A DNA stretch of 64,000 nt from assembly GCA_951230915.1 (NCBI GenBank), contig OX579638.1, forward strand, positions 26,306,696-26,370,695. Reading direction: 5' to 3'. Within the stretch, counting starts at the first letter, position 1. The number at the start of each line of letters is the position of its first letter. Positions 1 to 10,970 of the stretch are shown here, one piece after another. Source of the DNA: Antitrichia curtipendula. Taxonomy: Eukaryota; Streptophyta; Bryopsida; Hypnales; Leucodontaceae. Both the position numbers and the translations under genes were made by a program. The notes beneath the pieces are model-generated. The model worked only from the letters and a program-made list of their open reading frames with translations. It had not been told where the DNA came from and ran no database searches.

Positions 1-1390
1 AGCCCCTCCTTGTAGAGAGCTTTCTAATGGTACCAAGAACATGCCCGGGGGATGCATGGTTCTGGAGATCTCACCATAGCAAACAAAAGAAATAAACAAC
101 CTCATTTTAAGGTATAGATATATGAAGTTTATCAAACATAAGTCACTACACTAATTTTTTTCCTATTACTACTTGTGACACTGATTTATTGAAGTCATAC
201 TATTTATAAAATAATTAAATTAGTGTAGGTTAAAACATATTTTGGTGTTGTACACAATCTCTACAAAAATAAAATTCTATAATGATACTAATTAATTTTC
301 TTGGTGATGCCAATTTTTCCCCTTCACTAGAAAGATACACCAATGTAGTCAAAATATGATTTGCATAGACTAGGGACATGACCAAGCAAAGATCTACAAC
401 TGATCTAATTGGTTATATGAAACTTCTTGGAAGTCATTTCTTTGGTCTGCACAAACCATATTTTTAACAGAATATTTTTATTTGGTTTAAAAGTGATGTT
501 AGTGAGGATCTTGAAAATGAATTTTGTACAATTTTACATTGAATTCACTTTGCCAACACCACCCCTAATATCCAACACAAACATTCTGGTATGGACTATA
601 GAGCAAGGTTCAAACCAACAATGTTTCATCTATCTCTAAGAGCCTAGGCATTCATTAGGTGGATTATAAATGTCTTTAAAAGCTTATCATAGGAGCAACC
701 AAAAATGGACAAAGTACATTCAAGTATGTTGAGAAAGCAATTTTTATTTATTCCTCAACAATGTGACCATTGTGATTGCTTTGTGCTTCATGATTTTTGT
801 ACAAGGTTTTGAATTAGTTTATAGAAGAATGGAACTAAAAAAAACACATGAGAAAATGAAAATCCCATCTCTAGATTCTTCTCAAACTATAATTTATTAT
901 ATTTAAAACAACGCTCCAAATTTTTACATTCCCATTCCCATCCTTTACTACACCAAAATAGTTATTCAATATTGTCTAAACTATTTATGACAAGGATATA
1001 CTATTTAACATTGCAGTTGTGTCATTGTAGCATTTGTGGTGTGTATTGACGGTGTTACTTTATTAGATTGATTCTTAGAACTCCGTATATAACCCCCTAA
1101 GAGTTGAGTGCAAGAATTTTGGGTACATTGAAATGGTAATGATGCTAGTGTGCAAGCATGAAAATGTCATCATGTAAGCCTTGAGCGTATGTATAAGTAG
1201 ATATCTTACAACAATTGAAGGTTTTATATCATAAACACCTATAATATAGGTATTTGTAACATAGTTACATTGTAATTATCAAATTTTTTTAATAATGTAA
1301 ACACCTATAACAAAGATATAGTCTTTTAGGTCTATGGGCTCATGATTCTAGGCTCACATTACAACAACCCTCTCCAAAATGGTTATTTAG
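1..1390. other. AT-rich intergenic DNA
   Basis: I see no gene, RNA or clear repeat here. The longest open frames (about 70 codons near 427-639) have no recognisable protein content and no flanking splice pattern. The stretch is uniformly AT-rich, like the other intergenic parts of the window. Confidence 0.5.
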
Positions 1391-1933
1391 GGCCACTTCA
1401 CACTATAGCCAAAGGTTGAGAGGCCGTAGATTTCCACCAATCACATTTCAGTAAACTAAGAGTTTGACCTCTTAACCCTTCACACTAGAAGGCACAAGTC
1501 CAAAAGCCATCGCCCTCCAGCTACCTATGTGGCAATAATAAATTGTCTACATGGCAACAAATTCTCAAAGGATGTTTGGGTTGGTTAGAATTGGAGACCC
1601 AAATTATATGGTCGAGAGATCGTCGACTTATGACAAGATCTCAACCGTTAGATTGGTAGGTGGAAGTTCATTGCTAAGAGTTGGGACTTTGGGCTTGGCC
1701 TTTAGAGGCTACATACTATGACTATCCAAATTGAGAGGCCATGGGAGTTTTTTTGCCCAGGGTTGGGACTTTGGGCTTAGCCTTTAGAGGGTCTTCACAC
1801 CATAGCCAACCAAAGGCTCCAATTCTTATATTTTATTGCCTGTTTATTGCTCATTTCTTTGGCCTCTCAACAAAGTTTGGCCTCTCAATCCCATGGCCTC
1901 TCGACTTGGACGATCATAGTGTGAAAAGTAGCC
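1391..1933. mobile_element. MITE-like element with inverted ends and TTTAG duplication
   Basis: The left end reads GGCCACTTCACACTATAGCC. The right end, on the other strand, reads GGCTACTTTTCACACTAT, so the two form an imperfect terminal inverted repeat. GAGAGGCC motifs recur just inside both ends. TTTAG stands directly outside each end (1386-1390 and 1934-1938) as a possible target duplication; the inner TTA would suit a PIF/Harbinger-type duplication. About 543 bp long with no coding capacity. An internal pair of GTTGGGACTTTGGGCTT copies (near 1680 and 1763) adds a short direct repeat. The superfamily is not certain. Confidence 0.6.
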
Positions 1934-2431
1934 TTTAGTATGGATGGATAATTAGCCGACATAAAAATTAGGATGCGTCTTTCAATAACAATTGGAAAGT
2001 GCAGTTGACCCCGCCATGGACTCGGTATTCACTGGCAACTTGCACACATTGTCCCGAGACTAAGTTACAGTTCAATGGATATTGGACCAGTTCCCATGCC
2101 GTGGCTCACACCCCCAAATAAGTCTTTTCCTTGTGGGTGAAGTACCGGTATCGGTGGGGCTGATTTTCAAAAATATTCTCATGTGCCTTTCTTTCTAAAT
2201 TTTTATTTATTTATATACATGGAAAATTCATTGCAAGAAAGAATACAATTCTCAAATGAAGAGCCCTCAGAGCAGCACGTGTCAAATTTATCTCCATCTT
2301 TTTTGTTTTCAGAAATACCAAATCAAAACTTGCAATATTTACTTTAGAAGAGGGTCATCATACCCCGTCTGTCCAATTTGAATCCCTCAATTTTGCCACA
2401 CGGGTCTCTTGAAGTGTTATGAATATGACTT

Positions 2432-3348
2432 TGATTCTTAAAGGACCGTGACTATGTTTTCACCCAAAAACGCTCCAAAATTGCCATTTTTAGTACAAGC
2501 ACCAAATTTTAGAAAAAGACATTTTTTTGGACATGTGTAACCATAGGGTCTTGTCGTATGCTAGTTTGAGAAGACATGGAAAAAAATTTCAGAAATTTCA
2601 GTTGTGTAGATTGCAAGATATTAGCGTTTAAAGTGACAAAACATCTTTTGGAGGCCTTGCAAAAATTGGGCAGCTGCATTTCACAAGGTCACACTTGTAT
2701 GAGAAAATGTCCAAAATGGTGGTGCTTCTTTGGATTCATTTTGTAAGGCAAGTTATCTACATGCTTGAAAATTTTCAGATCATTTGGAATTGTACAACAT
2801 ATAGGAAAGAAACAGTAAATAGAAAAAAAGTAGAAAATGATTCAAAATACAGATTTGGTAAGAATTTTGTTATGGAATTGAAAAATGCCCATTCCAATGG
2901 TTGAAATGTTGTAATAAACATTTTACATAAAAAACATATTGAAAAATTGAGTAAAATAAAGGACTTCAAAGTTTATTTTAGAGTAGAGAATCCATAACTG
3001 CTTGCAAGTTAAAACTCCTCATAACTTCTAATTCATTGATCTAAGTGGAATGATTCAAAGCTTTCCATGTATATATAAATCTAGAAAATCAATTTCAAAT
3101 TTTTCTTTTCAAAAAAATGATTTTTTTCTTATTCGCTTGGACTTCCCACTTACAAAAATCACACCATATTAGACCGTAACTTTTGATTCATATTTCCAAA
3201 TGTCATGAAATTTAGTGCATATTAGAGATACTCCTTGTCTCCAACTTCTATTAAAATTTCAACCTAAAATATATAAGTCTCCAATCACAAGCACTTGCTC
3301 AAAATTTCTATGTTGCCAAAAAACGCATGATGGTCCTTAAGGGATTAA
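2432..3348. mobile_element. Decayed TTAA-type TIR element (copy C)
   Basis: The right end reads GGTCCTTAAGGGATTAA and the left end reads a degenerate TTGATTCTTAAAGGACC. Both match the ends of the better preserved copies at 22.0 and 59.6 kb. The interior resembles the 59.6-kb copy in layout, with a GGAAAAAAATTTCAGAA block followed by a TTAGCGTTTAAAGTGA block. There is no transposase frame. It is a non-autonomous, old copy. Confidence 0.45.
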
Positions 3349-4316
3349 CCGGCCTTAGTGCTTCAACATTCAAAATTTGGATGATGGACAAACGGATGTT
3401 CTAGGGACTTTTTTTAATCATAATACTTTTCATTCATTACAGTCAGTGTTCAACTTTTAAAAGAAAGTACCTTCATATATGATGAACTTGATGAACTCCA
3501 AATATATAATGTATATTTATAAAGATATAAGCAAAACTAAACAAAAAGTCAAGAAAGGATTTGGCCATTAAGGGTTTAAATTATCACTATGGAATGCAAT
3601 GCTTTTTCTATTGGTCCCTAACCCCTTCATTGTCCTCATTGCATTGAAGAGTATTTAGAAAGATCTAACTCTATTTGTCTCAATTTGTCAAATCTTGCGA
3701 AAAGTATGAGAGAAGAAAAAACTTTGATGGAATGCCTTCAACTTGGTACAATATGGATGTAAAATAACAAAGCCTTTCTTGAATGGTGTCGATGGTTAAG
3801 GTTTCTTCAAGTCTCGACTTTGAATTCACAAAAGTTGAAATAATTAATCTAACATACAAGCATATTTGTAATTTATAACTTTATTTTTTATAATTTTTTA
3901 TTTATGAGTAAAGAAAACCTCTAATTGTAAATTTGACTCTATCTTTGCACATTAATTTAACCCTATAAGGACAAAGTCTATGACCATATAGCCAGGCTTA
4001 AGTACCCTTCACATTATATGCTCCATTTTGATTTTCAAAGATGAAATCATATGTTTTCAATAAGTCAAATTTTCTTAAAATAACAATGAGAATTTGAAGC
4101 AATAGGAAAACATCATGACCGGCCCCTAAACCCTAAATTACTAAACCTCAACCTTTATACGTGAAATGCAAATATACAAAAGACACATGTAGCATGTGCC
4201 CCATGGACATGTCCTAAGTGTTCAAGGATACCATAAAGTGCCACTTTTTTTTATTAATGCACAATTACTATTATTATATTGATCAAAATTTCATCTTTTT
4301 TTGTTGGCAAGTGAAA
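3349..4316. other. AT-rich intergenic DNA
   Basis: Nothing coding is visible. A single block resembling one end of the TTAA-type family (GGATTTGGCCATTAAGGG near 3556) is too weak to call an element. Confidence 0.4.
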
Positions 4317-4560
4317 GAAGGTTCCAATGGTCTGAAAACGACCCCCCACGTGATGACCAAGTGATAGGAACTCCTGATGGAATTTGTGAGGTTCTTGGTT
4401 CAAATCCCTATGCAAACATTGCTCGTATGGGGGCTCCTTGTATTGGCCCACGGGGAGTGGGTTTGTTCCTCTACTTGTTCCTGACGTGGATACCCAAGGT
4501 GTGTAATTTCCAGGCTTATCACACCAGGTTGCCTTCCAACCGCGTCCCTTGAAGGCCATA
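4317..4560 (+). mobile_element. tRNA-derived SINE candidate
   Basis: A box A-like sequence (TGACCAAGTGA, about 4354-4364) is followed about 33 nt later by a box B match (GGTTCAAATCC, 4397-4407). This is the spacing of the internal RNA polymerase III promoter of a tRNA. The sequence does not fold as a complete tRNA and continues into an unrelated body to about 4560, as SINEs do. It lies just upstream of the PLC leader. The far end and target duplication were not resolved. Confidence 0.45.
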
Positions 4561-4639
4561 TGTTTCAAAATTTAAAAAAATAAAGATTCCAATGCACAAA
4601 AAGAATGAAACATTTAGATACCTCTTGCGTAGATATCTT

Positions 4640-5700
4640 GCAAATCGTTTCTTCATCTGAGGTACATAATGTTTTTTGGGAGATGTACACAGAGTGATGA
4701 TGGTTGTTTTAGACAGGGTACAGAATTTGCGTGCACCCAACACCTTACACAAAAAAGTTGAGAGTACCTCAAGTAAAGTTGGACTCTGGGGCACAAAATC
4801 AAATAAGGTGGGGAGCAGCGGAACAGAAGAGACCCATTCAAGCCAAATCACTGCTTCCTGCTTCCGAGTCTCCCGGCCTTTCCTGCCTCTCTCCACTCAC
4901 CCAGCTTACTGTCTGTATCTGTCTGTGTCTGTCTGTCTGTGTCTGCACACTGCAGGATCCACACCACAAGCTTCCCTAAGAATCCTTGCTCAGTCAATCC
5001 ACATCAACAATCGTATTCGTACTAGGACAAATCCCAGTACAGTTCGCGTCTTACAAATCCCTCCCGCCAAGGCAGACCCAAAGGTTTTGAGATGTCGGGA
5101 CTCAAAAGGTTTTGAGGTTTCGAAACGCAACCAATTGCCAACTCACCTTCGATCCATCCAGCCCAATTGGGGGCCACGACACAGGTGAGCCTCGTTGCCA
5201 GTTCGTCTTCAAATTCGTTCCGACGGCTAAATTTTGCAGAAAATTGGCACTTTGGGAGACGCCCGACGTATGAACCGACGTAGACGAGTCCTAGTTTTCG
5301 AAGCTTTGTGCGCTTGAGTATCACAGTATTGGTGCCCCTGAAATTCGCCATTTTAGCGAGTATGATCATAGACGCTTCGTCTCTTCTAGTTTTGATGCTA
5401 CGTCGTGGTGACACTGGTTGCCCGTGGCAGTATCGTAGCTCTATTTCGTTTCTGCTGGCATTGCAAAAATTGGAGGCAGCGCGTCAAGTTTAGTCTCTCA
5501 CAGGGGCGTTCTAAATTAGCGCAGCCCACTTGAAAAACATTCGCAAAGGACGCCAAGGCTGCTATTTCTATCTTCGCAAACGGTAGTATTTCACGTGAAG
5601 ACGATCAATGTGATAAAACTGTCTCAATGTGACCAGATGACTCATTGCTCATTGCTAATTAGGAATCAGGACTTCGGGTGTGTGAAAGACTGGACCCCCA
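4640..5700 (+). promoter_or_regulatory. PLC promoter and 5' leader with probable leader intron
   Basis: GC rises here and a pyrimidine/TCTG-rich tract (about 4890-4955) precedes the gene. A strong donor (CAG|GTGAGC, intron from 5185) and an acceptor (GCTAATTAG, intron end 5662) suggest a leader intron of about 478 bp, with the second leader exon beginning at 5663, 38 nt before the start codon. Open frames within this stretch have no recognisable protein content. The transcription start was not located. Confidence 0.5.
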
Positions 5701-8700
5701 ATGGCCTGCTTCTCCTCCGCCCCTCCTTTCCACTCCAACTGCGAGCCTCCCGACATCGTCAAACAGGCCTTCAAAAAATTCTCTTCTGGTAAAGACCTCA
5801 TGAGCCCATCAGACATGGCGAGCTTCATGCGGACTGTCCAAGGCGACTCCAGTGTCAGAGAGGAGCAGGCGAGGAGGGAGATGGAGGAGTTCATCTCGTA
5901 CTCGTGGGACAAGAGCAGCTCCCGGAGTCTGAAGGCGTTGGGGTTGAGGACGGGATCCCAAAGCTCCAGGAGCTCGAAATGGGGTTTGTTAAATCGGGAG
6001 CCTGAGGAGAGGGAAACTAGGGAGGAGGCGACGGTGATGTTTACGTTGCGCGCATTTCTCAAGTTTTTGTTGAATACGGGGTTCAATGGACATCGCACGC
6101 CGGTCTCCAAAACGGTATCTGTGCACTTCGGTTTTAACTCTCAAGTTCTGGTCTTGAGAGGAAACAGGGCAATTTTTTTTCCCTTCTGGAATTGGTTGTT
6201 TTGTGGTCTCTGAAAATGAAATTAAAGCTCTGTGTTGTGATCACCTTTGGATTTGTGTAGATTTCAGTTTTTTAGAGAGTGTCTGTCTTCATTGGTATTC
6301 TGTTGGTATTGGAGCAGCCCACGGAGGACATGACAGCCCCGTTATCCGATTACTTCATCCATGCCAGTCACAATACGTATCTCACGGGCAACCAGCTGAC
6401 CTCCGAGAGCAGCACGTACCCCATTGTGAATGCGCTCCACACTGGATGCCGTGTCATCGAGCTGGACTGCTGGAGTGGCATGGATGGGAAAATCAATGTC
6501 CTGGATTGCTTGAATAGCTCCCACCACAAAATCAGTGTGCTTCATGGCCGGTACGCACAGATCTCATTGACGTAAAACTCCGAAAATTTGATCGAATGTC
6601 CTTTCGCTCTTTTCAAATCAGTGCTCTCTGAATGACTCAAGCAAGAGCGAAAAACCCTGAGGTTTTCTAGAAAATCTCGAAAATTTACCTTGCCAATTCT
6701 AATGCAATTTAAACACTGAGGTGTATTGATGCAAATCGTTCGAACTGCGATGTTAGAATACCTGTTGCGGGTGGATTTCCTTACCTGTGATTCATGATTT
6801 TCGGCATATTAGGCAATTTTTGTATGTCAAGGTTTTGCCAACTTTGGTTTGTAGCACTGATGTACACACTGGCTAACCTTGACAGGACGTTCACAAAGGC
6901 GGTGACATTCGAGGCCTGTATTAAGGCTATAAAAGACACAGCATTCTTAAAGTCTGATTATCCTGTCATTCTCACTATTGAAAATCACTTAACGCAAGCT
7001 CACCAGAAGCATGCCGCTGAGGTATGTTAACCCTAAACCCTAAGCGCTCTGAAGTCCATAATCTGGATGATGCACAGTATGCTCCCGTTGCTCATTCATC
7101 TGTAGTAATACTTCGATCTTTACAAAGCAACCTTCCTTTATGACCAAATTGATGAAACTGAGGTAAACAATGTATTTGTGTGCAATAATTCGAAAGAGAT
7201 TTGGGTGTTAAAAGGGTTCCTTAGCAGCTAGACTAGCTAAGGATTATGCACTGGTTTTTCTGTCGTGGATATTCGAGAGGTTCGTATCGTGCTTGACATT
7301 TTTCTAAAATCCTATCAAAGTCATTGTCTCGTGTTCTGGTTACTTGGAGTGCAGGTGCTACGAGAGATTCTAGGCGACATGATGTTCATTCCCTCTGCAA
7401 ACGATCGTCCCCCCAAATCCTTTCAATCACCCGAGTTGCTCAAGAACAAAATCATCATTTCTGATAAACCCCCTGGTGATTCTGTTTTGAGTCAGGTATG
7501 TAAACAGTTAATGCACGTGCAAACAACCTTCAGAACACAACCACCACGTTCAGTAACAATTCGTTTGTTAGAGCTTTGCGTTTTATTCTCACTTTTCGTC
7601 TTCCAACCTTCGAATCGCATGTTGTGAAAATCTAGTGTTACATTTGATTAAGGATTTGGGTTTACAGGATGTCAAAGTGAAACACAAGGCAAAACGTGGG
7701 TGTGACTTATCAATAAACTCTAACGTAGTATTCCATGAAGTAGTCCTTGGCCTGTTTAAAGTTGTTTCTTGCAGCTGTTCCTCTCCATCGACTTCTTGCA
7801 ATGACTTTATTCTGGTGTTTTAGGGTTTCGGATCCTCCGCTTTGCCAAAATTGTCAGGATGACGAGCTTACCATCTCCAGTCCTTTGCAGGTTGCAGAAG
7901 ATCCTGAATTTGCAGAAAAGGTGTTCAAGGAATCTGTTTGGAAGCGAGCTCCGAAGGTATGTTAATAGTTGCACTTCTTTGTTTTGTGGATAGGGTGGTT
8001 AGTCCTAGTGCACACCAACCAAGTATTTAACTGCAATTAGTTACTGAATGCTTGCACATTAGTTACTGAAGTTGTGTTTTTTATGATTAGTTACTGATGC
8101 TTAATCCATTTTATTAACTTCCAATCGATTTACCCCCATTTCCATTCATTAACTCTCAACTCTCTGATTATGGACAAGTAAATTACTTGCGCTCGTACCA
8201 ATGTTTTGTGGTGCTGTATTTGCCTACACCAACCACGAACTAACTTGAGAGCCTAGCTCTCCATTAGGTGAGTGCAGGTACACAGGAGATTAGTTAACTT
8301 TCAACTAATTAATGGACCTTAAACACCCTAGATAGCTTAATGGTTGCAGCAGAGAGCTAGTTTCATTGTGTTCTTGTTCTAAAGTTTAGTTTTGTAGAAT
8401 CTTATTAAACTCTTTGGCTCCTGCTTGATTTGAGTGCAGGGGGTAAGAAAAATACTTGACACCATGACGTGCATTCGCTCTGCCAAGCATCGACCACCCA
8501 AACCCTTTCAACCTGATAAGCTTCCTGAAGATTCCGTTATAAGTCAGGTACGCAAGACACCCTTCAGAACAAAATGGAGTCTGCAAAACATGTTCCTTTA
8601 TTCTTGTGATCCTCTTCGCTGCGAAAAATTGATTTTAAGCTCCCCGTCGTCAATCTCTTGCAGGTTGTACAACATCCTGCAATTGCAGAGAAAGCGCTCA

Positions 8701-10845
8701 GGAACTCATTCAACGATTACAGATCCGACAGCAGCGACTTAGAAGAAGGCTCCCATTCTCGAAAAGAGAAGGTGATTCACCGACGCCAACATCAAGTGGT
8801 GGATGAGTTAAGGGCTTTAAGATCCAGGTCCATGTCTCCAGGGACGGACGACGCCGAGGTTCCCACCGATCCTGAGTTTGAGGAGCTTCTGTACATCCAT
8901 TGTCAGAAACCTTCCGAGATGAAGCCGAAGCATGAGAAAGGACGGCCTTTGACTGCGGGGGAGAATGCTATCATGGCCAATTTGAGCGAGTCGCAACTGG
9001 ATGACTTCATCGAGCATCACCCGAATTCTTTGATCAAGTGAGACACTCAAGATTGGTTTGAAGTTTTCTATCTGCAGCATTTTAGGGTTCATCCCGCTTG
9101 TTCTAGGATTTTATGATTCCTACTGATTTGGAGTCCATTTGCGGTGATTTCCCAGATTCTCACAGACCAATTTGGGGAGAGTGTATCCATTCGGGCTTCG
9201 GTTCAACTCATCAAACGCGGATCCTTTGGATGCGTGGCGACATGGGATGCAAGTGGCCGCCATCAATATGCAAGGGCGTGATCGGCCTGTATGGATATCC
9301 CGAGCCTTCTTCAGTAAAAACGGCGGTTGTGGCTATGTCAAGAAGCCGGATATTCTCCTTCCTGGCTCCAACTTTCGTTACCTAAAATCATCTAACCCTG
9401 AATTTATGACTGAACTGGAACCGAAGCTTGAACTGAAGGTGAGCATCTCTCCTCCCATTTGACTCATTTTCGGTGCAATTGTTCTTCTGCCTTATATTGG
9501 GGTTTTAGGGTTTTAGGGTTTAAGATTAAGAGAGTTGAAGTTTTTCAGTTTTTCATTTTCAGACTAGTATAAAAAACTTCAACTCTCTGCTGTTCATTAT
9601 TTATGAATACTTTTTTGGTTAAATTTTTTCTGTTTCAGGAACTTTTAGATAACATCATTGAGAGAATCCTTTCTATGATTCATGAGGTCTCTCTGTGAAT
9701 CTTAGGGCAAGACTCTTATTATGATGCTGTCTAAACTTTCTGTCACATAAGAAATTGACTGATAACCCTAGATTTTATGACTGTTATTCAGCATCCTGTT
9801 TTTTCATTTTTTGAAGCAGAAATTTTCCTTGTAAGTTGGACTATTTGCAGCGTGATGACTTTTTGTTTCTTCTGCGCAGGTGATAATTCTATTGGGGACT
9901 GACTGGCACAAACACTACGACGTTTTCAAGAAGCCAGACTATTTTGTTAAGGTACGAGTTGTAAGGTGTGGTTGAATATGATAAATGGGACGTTTATGTC
10001 TTACAATAGCATTTAGGGTTTAATTCTGATTGCACAGAAACTCTTTTGGGATCGTAGCAAATCAGGACCACACAGTTCTCAAAGATTCACTTAGTATCTG
10101 AAACTGGTGAGATATTTGGATGTTGAAATTGACCATTGCTTAATGTTTTTGGACATCAGATTGGGGTGCACGGCATGCATGGTGACGAACTGAAGCAAAA
10201 GACACTAGTAGTCAATCGATCCCGGGAGCCTCACTGGGAAGATCAGGAGTTCACATTCCCAATTCGAGGTCAGTCCCATATTTTACTTGATCGCTTTGGA
10301 TGGATCCAATCGCTTCATACATGCATGACCGAAGGAAGATGATACTCTTTCAAGCATTTTAACCATCTTCGGAGTTCCATCTTCGGAGTTTTTAGGGTTT
10401 AGGGTTTAGGGTTTAGAGTCTATGGTGGAGTGTACTTTCATTGGGAGATCACACTCAATAGAGCTCACTGGAGAGAATTCTCTCGAAATCAAATTGTTTC
10501 TCTCTCAATGGATTGGATGATGTAGGGTTTAGGATCTCACGCAATCTTTCGAAGTGGGAGCATGGCTTCTTTTAATTTTTGAGCGATACAGCCAACAAGG
10601 TTTTAGTATTTTATGGTTTCGATCTGATGCTTAGAGTTGTGTGTTTTTGAGTTTCAGTGCCGGAGCTGGCAATCCTGAGGTTGGAAGTGAAGGAGTATGA
10701 CTTCTGCCGAGATGATATGGTCGGTCAATCTTGCGTCCCAGTTACTGAGCTCAGGCAAGGAATTCGAGCTGTGGAATTACAGTCCAGAAGGGGACTGCCC
10801 CGGAAATCGAAGCTTTTGTGTCATTTCACTATGAGATCTCTGTGA
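5701..10845 (+). CDS. Phosphoinositide-specific phospholipase C (11 exons, 707 aa)
   Basis: The enzyme hydrolyses phosphatidylinositol phosphates, typically PIP2, to diacylglycerol and inositol phosphates at the plasma membrane. Exons: 5701-6114, 6318-6550, 6886-7021, 7355-7495, 7891-7956, 8440-8547, 8664-9037, 9156-9438, 9880-9951, 10160-10268, 10658-10845; all junctions are GT/AG and in phase. Residues 1-138 hold the EF-hand-like N-terminus. The X box runs from about 143, with catalytic His156 (SHNTYL), Glu186/Asp188 (IELDCW), His214 (VLHGR) and Glu248 (TIENHL). The Y box is about 491-560 ([21 protein letters not shown]) and the C2 domain runs from about 580 to the end. Plant PLCs are usually nearer 600 residues; the excess comes from a duplicated exon pair (331-390) and a 13-residue repeat beside His214. 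ATG 5701 was chosen because the EF-hand-like frame is continuous from it to the first donor. Confidence 0.93.
6489..6566 (+). repeat. 39-bp in-frame tandem repeat beside a PLC catalytic histidine
   Basis: The block beginning AAAATCAATGTCCTGGATTG (6489) recurs 39 bp later as AAAATCAGTGTGCTTCATGG (6528). In protein this gives KINVLD followed by KISVLH, where the second copy supplies the active-site His of the VLHG motif and the first has Asp. Canonical plant enzymes carry this segment once. The frame is kept, so the protein gains 13 residues next to the active site. Confidence 0.7.
7355..8750 (+). repeat. Tandem duplication of a PLC exon pair
   Basis: Exon 4 (7355-7495) and exon 6 (8440-8547) are homologous: [14 protein letters not shown] pairs with [14 protein letters not shown], and GDSVLSQ with EDSVISQ. 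Exon 5 (7891-7956, [14 protein letters not shown]) pairs with the start of exon 7 (8664, [14 protein letters not shown]). The introns after exons 4 and 6 also share a CCTTCAGAACA block close to the donor. The second copy is 11 residues shorter and lacks the KNKIIIS strand that closes the X domain. Exon edges in this block are all phase 0, so skipping or swapping of the copies would keep the frame. Confidence 0.85.
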
Positions 10846-10970
10846 GCTCTCAGTGGTAGCGCAACAGAACAGAACAATATATACTAGAGTTGGAGGGTTC
10901 CTGTTTTGGGGTTTTTAGGGGTTTTTTTAGGGGTTTTTAGGGTTTAGGGTCTTAGGGTTTAGGGCACCCG
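10386..10970. repeat. Interstitial telomere-type TTTAGGG motifs
   Basis: Three consecutive TTTAGGG units lie in the last PLC intron (about 10389-10413). A degenerate run of TTTTTAGGGG/TTTAGGG units follows the PLC stop codon (about 10908-10965). A weaker run is in the intron at about 9503-9523. TTTAGGG is the plant telomere repeat. Such short internal tracts are common in plant genes and do not mark a chromosome end. Confidence 0.8.

Noticed and set aside
4254..5414. Overlapping open frames of 80-170 codons on both strands upstream of PLC
   Set aside because: No recognisable domain; they overlap the SINE candidate, the leader and the leader intron, and lie on both strands at once.
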